Shown here in pieces: positions 7,870 to 13,761 of a stretch of DNA of 13,761 nt; within the stretch, counting starts at the first letter, position 1, and every line of letters starts with the position of its first letter. Source of the DNA: Spirochaetae bacterium HGW-Spirochaetae-9 (GTDB lineage: Bacteria; Spirochaetota; Spirochaetia; Treponematales; Rectinemataceae); the NCBI GenBank assembly GCA_002839205.1, contig PGXP01000009.1, positions 1 through 13,761 on the forward strand, written 5' to 3'. The notes under the pieces were generated by a model, which had not been told where the DNA came from, made no database searches, and saw nothing but the letters and a program-made list of their open reading frames with translations. Position numbers and translations under genes: made by a program.

Positions 7870-7879
7870 ATGTATACAT
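7870..7879. promoter_or_regulatory. Palindrome ATGTATACAT ahead of the transaldolase-like gene
   Basis: A perfect 10-base palindrome in the 75-base gap between the aminotransferase and the transaldolase-like gene. Its GT-AT-AC core resembles GntR-family sites but differs from TAGTCGACTA, and no convincing promoter overlaps it. It may be a second regulator site or chance. Confidence 0.25.
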
Positions 7880-7915
7880 CGTCCTATCGCCGAAAATTTA
7901 ATATCGCACAACGTT

Positions 7916-9274
7916 TTAGGCGTTTGCCAGCTGACGTTCCACTTCGGTGAGAGCCTCGTCGAGAATCAAGAGCATATCGTTGACCTGCTTCTCGGTGATG
8001 ACCAGGGGCGGCCCCAGCATGACCATGCTCCCTTCAACCCCATCGATGCTTCCAGAGCAGGGGAATATCACGAGTCCCCGCTTAAGGGCTTCCTTTTCGA
8101 CCATCTTGCTGACGTTAGCCGATTGAGGATATGGCGCTTTGGTTGCCCTATCTTTGACAAATTCGAAACCCACCATCAATCCCAAACCGCTCACTCTTCC
8201 GATAAAGGGGTGCTTTTCAGCAAGTTTTTCCAGGCCTTTCAGAAGCTGCTTGCCTCTTGTGGCCGCTTTTTCCGTCAGGTTGTTCTTTTCCATATAGTTG
8301 ATGGCCGCAAGCGCTGCAGCGCTCGCGATGATGTTGGCGCTCAAGGTGTGCCCTGATTTGAAAGGTGACTTGTTGGCTTCCAATACGGCCCAGATGCTTT
8401 CTTTGGCGATGATGGCCGCGATCGGTATGTATCCCGAGGTCATGCCCTTGGCGGTGGCTACTATGTCGGGCGTGACGCCCCAATACTCAATCGCCCAACG
8501 CTTTCCCGTCCTTCCCCAGCCTGTCATGACTTCATCGGCTATGAAGAGAACATCGTACTTGTCGCAAATCTCCCGAATCTTCTGGAAATATCCTTCAGGT
8601 GCTGGCACTGCAGCGAGCGCGGCGCCTACCATCGGTTCGGCGATAAACGCCGAGACATTTTCCGGACCCTGCTGACGTATCGCCGTCTCAAGGGCTCGCG
8701 CACAGAGAAGATTGCATTCCGGGTGCTTCTGTTCATAGGGACATCGATAGCAGTAGGCGGGGGGAAGATGAACGGAGTCCACAAACATGGGCTGGAACAG
8801 TTTTCTGCGCGCGGATATTCCGGAGAAACCCGCTACGGCGATATTGTTGCCGTGGAATGCTTGCCACCGGGAGATAACCTGGAATTTCGACGGCTTTCCT
8901 TTTTCCACCCAATACTGCCGCGCCAATCGGACGGCGTCATCGGTGGAATCCGTGCCCGTACAGGAAAACCAGACGCGACAATTGTTTTTCAAATCGCCGG
9001 GAGCCACGCTTGCGACTTTTTCGGCCAGCTTTACGACAGCTTCGCCGGTGAAGGCATGCGTTGGGGCGTAGGAGATTTTTTTCCCCTGCTCATACATAGC
9101 CTCGTAAATTTCTTTGACGCCATGCCCGACAGAAGTGCATATGGAAGATCCGCCGGAACCATCGATGTACGTATTGCCTTCGGTATCATAGAGATAGATT
9201 CCTTCCGCCCTATCGATTATCGGGTATGTTTTGCCCCAATCGCGCATCACTGCAGAATATTTTTTGTCGCTCAT
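7916..9274 (-). CDS. Class III PLP-dependent aminotransferase
   Basis: Fold-type I, class III (omega/acetylornithine-type) transaminase, 452 residues, full length. Visible are the DTEGNTYIDGSGG entry (30-42), the phosphate-binding loop CTGTDSTDDAVRLAR (105-119), the ring-stacking region RWQAFHGNN (136-144), the cofactor Asp247 in FIADEVMTGWGR, and the PLP lysine Lys276 in ATAKGMTSGY. Residues 175-191 carry C-x2-C-x8-C-x3-C (PAYCYRCPYEQ...), which I recall from related class III sequences. GGGAGG six bases before ATG 9274 sets the start. Class III enzymes usually act on omega-amino acids, amines such as taurine or beta-alanine, or N-acylated ornithine, giving aldehydes or semialdehydes. With an M20 deacylase and a beta-hydroxyacid dehydrogenase in the same regulon, deamination of an amino acid to a semialdehyde or oxo acid is a plausible role. 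The amino donor is not determined. It is the first gene behind promoter 9308-9336. Confidence 0.93.
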   Translation of the reverse strand: MSDKKYSAVMRDWGKTYPIIDRAEGIYLYDTEGNTYIDGSGGSSICTSVGHGVKEIYEAMYEQGKKISYAPTHAFTGEAVVKLAEKVASVAPGDLKNNCRVWFSCTGTDSTDDAVRLARQYWVEKGKPSKFQVISRWQAFHGNNIAVAGFSGISARRKLFQPMFVDSVHLPPAYCYRCPYEQKHPECNLLCARALETAIRQQGPENVSAFIAEPMVGAALAAVPAPEGYFQKIREICDKYDVLFIADEVMTGWGRTGKRWAIEYWGVTPDIVATAKGMTSGYIPIAAIIAKESIWAVLEANKSPFKSGHTLSANIIASAAALAAINYMEKNNLTEKAATRGKQLLKGLEKLAEKHPFIGRVSGLGLMVGFEFVKDRATKAPYPQSANVSKMVEKEALKRGLVIFPCSGSIDGVEGSMVMLGPPLVITEKQVNDMLLILDEALTEVERQLANA

Positions 9275-9307
9275 CGTAACCTCCCGAAAAGTCGGTCTCT
9301 AAACTAT

Positions 9308-9336
9308 ATAATAGTCGACTAAATATAAGTTGTCAA
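9308..9336 (-). promoter_or_regulatory. Sigma-70 promoter of the aminotransferase/transaldolase-like unit
   Basis: On the minus strand: -35 TTGACA (9336-9331), a 17-base spacer and -10 TATTAT (9313-9308), predicting a start near 9301 and a leader of about 27 bases. It is 25 of 29 bases identical to the TRAP promoter at 2401-2429. The remaining 126 bases up to the regulator gene are AT-rich with no further feature I can support. Confidence 0.85.
9312..9321. promoter_or_regulatory. Operator 2 (TAGTCGACTA)
   Basis: A perfect 10-base palindrome identical in core to the sites at 2416-2425 and 12347-12356. It lies at the same distance from the -35 box (nine bases) and overlaps the -10 box by two bases. 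Repression of the aminotransferase unit by the adjacent GntR protein is inferred. Confidence 0.78.
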
Positions 9337-9462
9337 TAATTATTTTTTGAAACTGCGCTGTCGATATCGCGTAAAAGCTTCATGGCATAGCATTATAAGT
9401 AATATTAATATAATGAAATATTGAGTAGGTAGTGCGGAATCCCTCAGGAGGGAAGAATACGT

Positions 9463-10125
9463 TTACTTTTCGTTGCTGAATGAACTCTGGAATGCCACCA
9501 GCCCATACCTGATATGTTCTTCCATCAGCGTTTTATAGCCATCAGGGGTCATGTCCCTGGCTTCCAGATGCCTTACCAGATCATCATGGGTATGAAGATC
9601 GTTGCCTAGATTTATATTGAGAAACTGAAGACGATACCGGATATTCTGAATGCGCAGGCTTCTGCAGAAATCGATCAGGATTACGTTTTTGCTGTTTTCG
9701 GCGAAAAACTCATGGAACAGGTCATGGGAATCCAGAAAGGACCTCAGATCATTTTTATCCGACGCTTCCTTCATCATGCTGTAATATGATTTCAATTCTT
9801 CGATGGCCTCTGCCCCTACTTCCTGGTAGGTCAACTGAGCCGCCAAGCCCTCGAGAGTAGTGCGAACAAGATAATGATCGATTACATCCTTGGCGGCGAT
9901 CGTCTTTACATAACAGCCTCTTCTGGGCTTGTACTCGATGATCCCAACCTTGATGAGACCCTGCAGGGCTTCCCGAACCGGCGATTTGCTGACGGAAAAC
10001 TCCTGCATGATGTCGTTCTCGACGATTTTCTGACCGACTTTATATTTTCCTGTCAGAATATTTTCCGCGATTTTATCGAACAAGAATTCCGCCAGGTTCT
10101 GAAAATGTCGTTCATCCTTCTTCAT
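9463..10125 (-). CDS. GntR-family regulator, FadR/FCD subfamily; candidate regulon repressor
   Basis: DNA-binding regulator of 220 residues. The N-terminal winged helix-turn-helix (about 10-75) contains ILTGKYKVGQKI, the recognition region ENDIMQEFSVSKSPVREALQGL (36-57) and the wing YKPRRGCYV. The rest is an all-helical FCD ligand domain, with His138 (DLFHEFF), His180 and His204 as candidate metal/ligand residues. FCD regulators bind small carboxylates, often the pathway substrate or an intermediate, and release DNA on binding. The neighbouring promoters carry three TAGTCGACTA palindromes that suit this subfamily; its own upstream region does not. Only a weak AGGA lies before ATG 10125. It sits alone between two same-strand units and could also be read through from the deacylase operon (107-base gap). 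Confidence 0.93.
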   Translation of the reverse strand: MKKDERHFQNLAEFLFDKIAENILTGKYKVGQKIVENDIMQEFSVSKSPVREALQGLIKVGIIEYKPRRGCYVKTIAAKDVIDHYLVRTTLEGLAAQLTYQEVGAEAIEELKSYYSMMKEASDKNDLRSFLDSHDLFHEFFAENSKNVILIDFCRSLRIQNIRYRLQFLNINLGNDLHTHDDLVRHLEARDMTPDGYKTLMEEHIRYGLVAFQSSFSNEK

Positions 10126-10232
10126 GGCTACTATCCTATAATAATTGTTTTAACGGTCTACGCTAATATGAAAAATCCACGATGTCAACAAAAATAACCC
10201 GCAGGCTCCAAGGATTTTTACGTTCGGATTGA

Positions 10233-11105
10233 TTATACATTTTCCTTCAGAAACGTGTATATCGTCCCGACATCCTTATCCCTATAACCGGCCTTGCCCG
10301 CGTCATCAAGTATCTCATAGAGCCTGTCGGTGATGGAAAGACTGAAAATATCCCTGCAATATCCAATGTCCTTCGTGGCGAGCTCCAGCCCGAATTTCCT
10401 GCTGAAGTCCCCAGTAGTGATGCGACGCATCATCAGCTGAAATCCGCCGCTGTTTGCACTGCTGCCGCTCAGGAATTTTATGTACACATCGGCGGGAATC
10501 TCGAATTTTTCAAGTTCTATGGCGATGCGAGCCGTGACGGCCTGGTCCAGGATGGCCAGGTAGTTGTTCGCCAGTTTTACCAGATTGCCTGTCCCATGGT
10601 CGCCGGCGTAGAGGACCATCACGGCCACGCTCTCCAGGATATTCACATGGCGTTCGAAGGTCTTTTTATTTCCGCCTACGATCAGTTTTAAAGTACCTTC
10701 CATCGCTTCCCGGACGCTGCCCGTCATGGGAGTATCCAGCATTTCGATGCCTTTGGCCTCGAGAATCGCGGCTATCTTCCTGGTCGAATCGGGGTGGGAG
10801 GTGGAGAAATCCAATACGCATTCGATGGAGGGATGCTGTTGCTCCGATAGCCCTGCATTTCCAATCAGCAGATTTTCGACAATCTGCGAATTGGGAAGGC
10901 AGGTTATCAGGATTTTCGCGGTCTGGTACAGCTCCGGGAGGGAGGTGGTGACAGCGGCGCCCAAGGATGCGAGTTCCTCGGCGGCCGCGGCGCCGGAAGC
11001 AGTATCGCGCCTGTACGCGACGAGCGGATAGCCTGCCTTGATAAGGTTTTTCGCGATGCCATTGCCCATGGCACCTATGCCAATCACCCCTATTGTATCC
11101 ATCAT
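10233..11105 (-). CDS. Beta-hydroxyacid dehydrogenase (3-hydroxyisobutyrate dehydrogenase family)
   Basis: NAD(P)-dependent oxidoreductase of about 290 residues that interconverts beta-hydroxyacids and semialdehydes. Members include 3-hydroxyisobutyrate dehydrogenase, tartronate semialdehyde reductase and sulfolactaldehyde reductase. Counting from ATG 11105: Rossmann GVIGIGAMGNGIAKNLIKAG (6-25), Arg32/Arg33 after beta-2 (AYRRD), which suggests NADP, DFSTSHPDSTRKIA (99-112), a substrate loop DTPMTGSVREAMEGTL (124-139), and catalytic Lys177 in GTGNLVKLANN with Asn181. The substrate loop departs from the usual D-x-P-V-S-G-G. Starts are uncertain: TTG 11114 would overlap the deacylase stop by four bases, while ATG 11105 or ATG 11102 leaves a gap of five or eight. 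No strong ribosome site is visible, so translational coupling is likely. It is the second gene of the deacylase operon. Confidence 0.9.
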   Translation of the reverse strand: MMDTIGVIGIGAMGNGIAKNLIKAGYPLVAYRRDTASGAAAAEELASLGAAVTTSLPELYQTAKILITCLPNSQIVENLLIGNAGLSEQQHPSIECVLDFSTSHPDSTRKIAAILEAKGIEMLDTPMTGSVREAMEGTLKLIVGGNKKTFERHVNILESVAVMVLYAGDHGTGNLVKLANNYLAILDQAVTARIAIELEKFEIPADVYIKFLSGSSANSGGFQLMMRRITTGDFSRKFGLELATKDIGYCRDIFSLSITDRLYEILDDAGKAGYRDKDVGTIYTFLKENV

Positions 11106-11110
11106 GATGC

Positions 11111-12298
11111 TCAATTCAGCAGGAAAGGCAGGGCGGCATACATTTTTGCCGCTTTATGGACATCGGTCAGGCTGACGCGTTCGTGGGCTGTATGGGCATC
11201 GCTCACTTCCCCGGGGCCGAACAGGATCGTCGTGACGCCCGCGTCATTCAATACGCCGGCATCGCCCCAGAAAGGAACGCCTACGATTTCCATGGTCTCG
11301 TTGAGAACGGTCTTTCCCGCCGCCAGCATCGCCTGGACGATCGGGTTGTCGGCGGGGACATCCATGGGTGTCTTGCTCACGAGAAGGCTGTAGGGCATCG
11401 AGGTGAAGGTGATGGGATAGTTTTCATATCCTTTGTTGCAGATATCCACGATCTGCTGCAGTTCCGCGGTTACGCTCTGCAAGGTTTCCCCGGGTATATA
11501 TCGTCGCTCGATCTGAAGATGCGCTTCGCCAGGGACGACATTTGGCTGTTCCCCGCCCCAGATCTTCCCCAAATTCACCAGGGAAGATCCCAGCAGTCGG
11601 TGCTTGCGATTTTTCAGCTCGGGCTCGAGCTTTTCGTTTATGAGGGTCATCAGTTGGTTCGCCCTCTTGAGGGCGTTGATGCCCTGGGCCGATACGCTCG
11701 AATGGATTCTCTTTCCAGGAATAGTGAACTCGAACCAATGCAGGCCCTTCTGCGCGGCGCCGATCTTCATGCTCGTGGGCTCGCCGCAGATGCCGTAATC
11801 GGTTAGGACATTATGCTTGACGTAATGGGTGGCGCCGAAGCTGCCGTATTCTTCTCCCGCCACGGCCGTAAGAACCACATCGCCCGGAGGGGTGATGCCG
11901 GAGCGCTTGATCGCGATCATCGCGTAGGCCATGGCGATGATGCCGCTTTTCATGTCGCATGCCCCGCGTCCGTACATGAAATCGCCATCGATTCTCCCGG
12001 AAAATGGCTCGGTGTGGTCAAAGGGAGGAATGCTGTCGATGTGTCCATTGAAAGTGACGCTTTTGCCGTTGCGGTTGCCCTTGATCGTCGATATGACGTT
12101 GGGCCGCTTGCCTTCGATTATCTGCAGTTCGGTTTCGATGCCTTCCGCCCTCATCTTTTCGGCGATGAAGGCTGCAATTTCCTTTTCTTCATCGGGATAT
12201 TCGATGTGGCTCGGAATCTGTATCGCTTTCTGCAGAAACGCGACTAGTTCATCCTTGTCTACCATATCGAAGAGTTGTGAAAAATTGATATCGTTCAT
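11111..12298 (-). CDS. M20-family deacylase/peptidase (ArgE/DapE type)
   Basis: Cytoplasmic di-zinc amidohydrolase of 395 residues; the family removes N-acyl groups from amino acids or cleaves small peptides. Metal ligands and catalytic residues are present: His86 and Asp88 in NGHID, Asp115 in GRGACDMKSG (bridging), Glu149/Glu150 in AGEE, the Glu173 ligand in CGEPTS, His199 in GKRIHSSVS from the dimerisation/lid domain (about 185-300), and His372 in DAHTAHERV. The start is ATG 12298, with GGAGG about five bases upstream; a TTG at 12313 in the same frame is less likely. It is the first gene behind promoter 12343-12371 and probably cotranscribed with the beta-hydroxyacid dehydrogenase. The CGEPTS signature favours ArgE/DapE-like deacylases over M20 carboxypeptidases. 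Release of a free amino acid from an imported N-acyl compound, for the aminotransferase, is inferred. Confidence 0.93.
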   Translation of the reverse strand: MNDINFSQLFDMVDKDELVAFLQKAIQIPSHIEYPDEEKEIAAFIAEKMRAEGIETELQIIEGKRPNVISTIKGNRNGKSVTFNGHIDSIPPFDHTEPFSGRIDGDFMYGRGACDMKSGIIAMAYAMIAIKRSGITPPGDVVLTAVAGEEYGSFGATHYVKHNVLTDYGICGEPTSMKIGAAQKGLHWFEFTIPGKRIHSSVSAQGINALKRANQLMTLINEKLEPELKNRKHRLLGSSLVNLGKIWGGEQPNVVPGEAHLQIERRYIPGETLQSVTAELQQIVDICNKGYENYPITFTSMPYSLLVSKTPMDVPADNPIVQAMLAAGKTVLNETMEIVGVPFWGDAGVLNDAGVTTILFGPGEVSDAHTAHERVSLTDVHKAAKMYAALPFLLN

Positions 12299-12342
12299 TC
12301 CAGCCTCCGCCAATTTTAGGTCGTAAAAATGCCAATAATTTT

Positions 12343-12371
12343 ATGATAGTCGACTATTATATAGTTGTCAA
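12343..12371 (-). promoter_or_regulatory. Sigma-70 promoter of the deacylase/hydroxyacid dehydrogenase operon
   Basis: On the minus strand: -35 TTGACA (12371-12366), a 17-base spacer and -10 TATCAT (12348-12343), with a start near 12336 and a leader of about 38 bases. It matches the TRAP promoter in 23 of 29 positions, including the first nine bases from TTGACA and the whole palindrome. Confidence 0.82.
12346..12357. promoter_or_regulatory. Operator 3 (ATAGTCGACTAT)
   Basis: A perfect 12-base palindrome with the TAGTCGACTA core at 12347-12356. It is placed relative to -35 and -10 exactly as operators 1 and 2, overlapping the -10 box of the deacylase operon. It probably binds the GntR regulator encoded at 9463-10125. 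Confidence 0.78.
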
Positions 12372-12431
12372 TCATAAGTTTTTCCGCTGCTGTCGAGGCG
12401 GAGGCTGCTGCTTCGGATTCGCGCACTATCC

Positions 12432-12461
12432 TTGTTTGGCGATGGGCAATGGACGTACAAT
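12432..12461 (+). promoter_or_regulatory. Candidate promoter of the MarC-family gene, possibly leaderless
   Basis: TTGTTT (12432-12437), 18 bases, then TACAAT (12456-12461). The -10 box ends seven bases before the A of ATG 12468, where transcription would start, and no Shine-Dalgarno sequence precedes that ATG. This would give a leaderless mRNA. The -35 is weak, so this is a suggestion only. Confidence 0.35.
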
Positions 12462-12467
12462 GGCCCC

Positions 12468-13073
12468 ATGAAGCAGAGTTTCCTCTCCGCGACGATTCTT
12501 CTCATCCTCATCACCGATCCGCTGGGCAATATCCCTCTTTTTATAGCGGCGCTCAAGAATGTGGACCCGGCACGGCGAAGGCATGTGATACTGCGCGAAT
12601 GCGCCATCGCTTTCTTCACCCTCGTCGTCTTCCTCCTCTTCGGCAAAGCCTTCCTCAACGCGGTCAAGCTTTCGGACGAAAGCCTGAGGATTGCGGGCGG
12701 CGTCATCCTCTTCCTTATTGCGATAAACATGGTGTTTCCTGATTCGGGCGGCAAGCTCGTGGAAGATGAATCGGGCTCCGAGCCCTTCATCGTGCCCGTG
12801 GCTATCCCTCTTATCGCCGGACCTTCAGCCATGACGACGGTGATGCTCCTCTCTGGCTCCTCGGCCTCGTTGACCCTGGAGTGGATAGGATCGATTTTCA
12901 TCGCCATAGCCGTTACAACGGTGGTGTTCTTCGCTTCACAGAGGCTCGAAATATGGCTGGGCAAGCGATTCCTCAGCGCCATTGAGAAATTGATGGGATT
13001 GGTCCTGACGGCGATAGCCGTCGACATGCTGCTGGGCGGGATCTCCACCTACATCAAAATAATCCAGGGTTAG
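12468..13073 (+). CDS. yhgN: MarC/YhgN-family integral membrane protein
   Basis: A 201-residue inner-membrane protein of the UPF0056/MarC family. About six hydrophobic helices are visible. Conserved-looking stretches are LLILITDPLGNIPLF near the N-terminus, RIAGGVILFLIAINMVFP in the middle, EPFIVPVAIPLIAGPSAM and EKLMGLVLTAIAVDMLLGGI near the C-terminus. These resemble what I recall of E. coli YhgN more than MarC itself. The molecular function is not established; the early link of MarC to multiple antibiotic resistance has been questioned. ATG 12468 is chosen because it puts the first helix at the N-terminus; a TTG at 12432 in frame is less likely. It diverges from the deacylase operon and overlaps the next gene's 3' end by four bases. 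No TAGTCGACTA site serves it. Confidence 0.88.
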   Translation: MKQSFLSATILLILITDPLGNIPLFIAALKNVDPARRRHVILRECAIAFFTLVVFLLFGKAFLNAVKLSDESLRIAGGVILFLIAINMVFPDSGGKLVEDESGSEPFIVPVAIPLIAGPSAMTTVMLLSGSSASLTLEWIGSIFIAIAVTTVVFFASQRLEIWLGKRFLSAIEKLMGLVLTAIAVDMLLGGISTYIKIIQG

Positions 13074-13761
13074 AGCGGAAATTCGACGCCCTGGCCCTGA
13101 CCGATCTGCCTCAGCTGAGCCGCCACCTTCGCGGTGAGCGGTACGCCGATGCGATCACACAGGGCTTCGGCCTCATGTTCCTTGAGCCCGGCATAGTAGA
13201 CGCGCTCGCAGCCTTCGGCCGGTTCGGCGCTTGTCAGCTCTCCGAGAAGCCGGTCCATGTCGGTTTTCAGCTCGGATGGGTCGCGGAAGAGGTCCAGGCG
13301 TATGGCTCCAAAGAAATGGCAGACCCGCGCCGATGTCGCCTCGCTGTCCATCACCGTCTTGCCGAAGACACCTCCCGACGTGACAGCCGTCATGATGTCG
13401 ACGAGGACGGCGAGACCGTAACCCTTGTAGCCGCTGAATAGCTCGCCTTCGCCGCCCAGAGGCAGGAGGCCGCCTCCGCGCTGGAAGAGCATGTCTTCGA
13501 GGAGGCTGTGGGCGTCGGCCGTCTCCTTGCCCTTGGTGTCCACTGCCCAGCCGAGGGGGAGGGCCTTGTTCTCGCGCTCGTAGACCTCCACTTTTCCTCT
13601 TGTCACGCAGGTAGTCGCCATGTCGAGGGTAAACATCCTTCCATCCAGTGCGGGGACGGAGACAGCTATCGGATTGGTGCCGAACATGGCGCTGCGTCCG
13701 AAGGTGGGGACGCCCAGGGCTGCCGTGTTCGTCATGCAAATGCCTATCATGTCGCGGCGGG
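13070..13761 (-). CDS. Ldh2/malate-lactate dehydrogenase family oxidoreductase, 5'-truncated
   Basis: C-terminal two thirds of an NAD(P)-dependent 2-hydroxyacid dehydrogenase of the Ldh2/YlbC/ureidoglycolate dehydrogenase family, unrelated to classical Rossmann malate dehydrogenases. The frame stays open to the window end, reading RRDMIGICMTN. About 230 residues are visible of the usual 330-360, so the N-terminal helical part with the catalytic His lies outside. Typical stretches are MTNTAALGVPTFG, MFGTNPIAVSVPA (the cofactor-binding fold of the family), LDMATTCVTRGKVEVY, and FSGYKGYGLAVLVDIMTAVTSGG near the C-terminus. Members oxidise malate, lactate, ureidoglycolate, sulfolactate or imino acids; which applies here is unknown. 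Its stop overlaps the MarC-family stop on the other strand by four bases, and its promoter is outside, so membership of the nearby regulon cannot be judged. Confidence 0.9.
   Translation of the reverse strand, partial: RRDMIGICMTNTAALGVPTFGRSAMFGTNPIAVSVPALDGRMFTLDMATTCVTRGKVEVYERENKALPLGWAVDTKGKETADAHSLLEDMLFQRGGGLLPLGGEGELFSGYKGYGLAVLVDIMTAVTSGGVFGKTVMDSEATSARVCHFFGAIRLDLFRDPSELKTDMDRLLGELTSAEPAEGCERVYYAGLKEHEAEALCDRIGVPLTAKVAAQLRQIGQGQGVEFPL

Noticed and set aside
9440..9453. TCCCT-CAGG-AGGGA hairpin just after the GntR gene as a terminator
   Set aside because: The stem has five pairs and no T run follows on the minus strand.
10154..10163. GTCTAC-centred sequence upstream of the GntR gene as a fourth operator
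   Set aside because: Only about half of the ten positions match TAGTCGACTA, it is not a palindrome, and its distance from the nearby TTGACA differs from the three good sites.
10171..10219. Inverted repeat AAAAATCC / GGATTTTT as terminator of the deacylase operon
   Set aside because: Only eight AT-rich pairs with a 33-base loop, which is expected by chance in AT-rich intergenic DNA.
6797..11105. Sulfoquinovose sulfo-transaldolase pathway, suggested by a transaldolase-like protein plus a beta-hydroxyacid dehydrogenase
   Set aside because: No isomerase, glycosidase or sulfosugar-type transporter is present, and the aminotransferase and M20 deacylase have no role in that route.
1334..13402. Other GTCGAC hexamers in coding regions (for example near 1334, 5754, 6308, 7205, 13020, 13396) as additional operators
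   Set aside because: They lack the TA flanks of the palindrome and sit inside GC-rich codons, so they are expected by chance.
1..13761. Search for tRNA, rRNA, CRISPR, insertion sequences and attachment sites
   Set aside because: No cloverleaf, spaced direct repeats, transposase or integrase sequence, or terminal inverted repeats were seen.

Overview
The window is a chromosomal segment of a Gram-negative-type bacterium. Coding DNA is moderately GC-rich and the intergenic promoter DNA is strikingly AT-rich. The export signal on the TRAP solute-binding protein implies a periplasm. The style of that signal peptide and the gene mix (TRAP systems, FadR-type GntR regulators, orphan oxidoreductases) recall free-living Spirochaetota, but this is a weak inference and no rRNA or other marker is present. 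No mobile element, CRISPR array, tRNA or rRNA was seen, and no gene-free stretch exceeds 300 bases.

Layout. (1) 1-2274, plus strand: the 3' part of ettA (ribosome-associated ABC-F ATPase) followed closely by a DMT/EamA permease. (2) 2275-6760, plus strand: a strong promoter with an embedded operator, then a TRAP transporter (dctP, an intercistronic hairpin, dctQ, dctM), a short-chain dehydrogenase and a small cupin, closed by a 19-bp bidirectional terminator. (3) 6797-9336, minus strand, convergent with (2): a class III aminotransferase and then a divergent transaldolase-family protein, read from a second copy of the same promoter-operator. (4) 9463-10125, minus strand: a FadR-type GntR regulator. 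(5) 10233-12371, minus strand: an M20 deacylase/peptidase and a beta-hydroxyacid dehydrogenase, read from a third copy of the promoter-operator. (6) 12468-13761: a YhgN/MarC-type membrane protein on the plus strand, overlapping tail to tail with a truncated Ldh2-family dehydrogenase on the minus strand. Neither looks like part of the regulon.

The main result is a self-contained catabolic regulon. Three promoters drive three transcription units, and each has TTGACA, exactly 17 bp, and a -10 box, with the same palindrome TAGTCGACTA at the same place. That palindrome fits the T-x-GT-xx-AC-x-A pattern of FadR-type GntR operators and occurs nowhere else in the window. The GntR gene sits between the units and is the obvious candidate repressor. 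I infer that a carboxylate, perhaps an N-acylated amino compound, is imported by the TRAP system, deacylated by the M20 enzyme and transaminated. The oxo product would then be reduced or oxidised by the two dehydrogenases, with the transaldolase-like lyase acting on a carbon-carbon bond. The substrate is unknown. The transaldolase-like protein keeps the Schiff-base lysine but appears to have lost two catalytic acids and part of the phosphate site, so the pathway may be undescribed.
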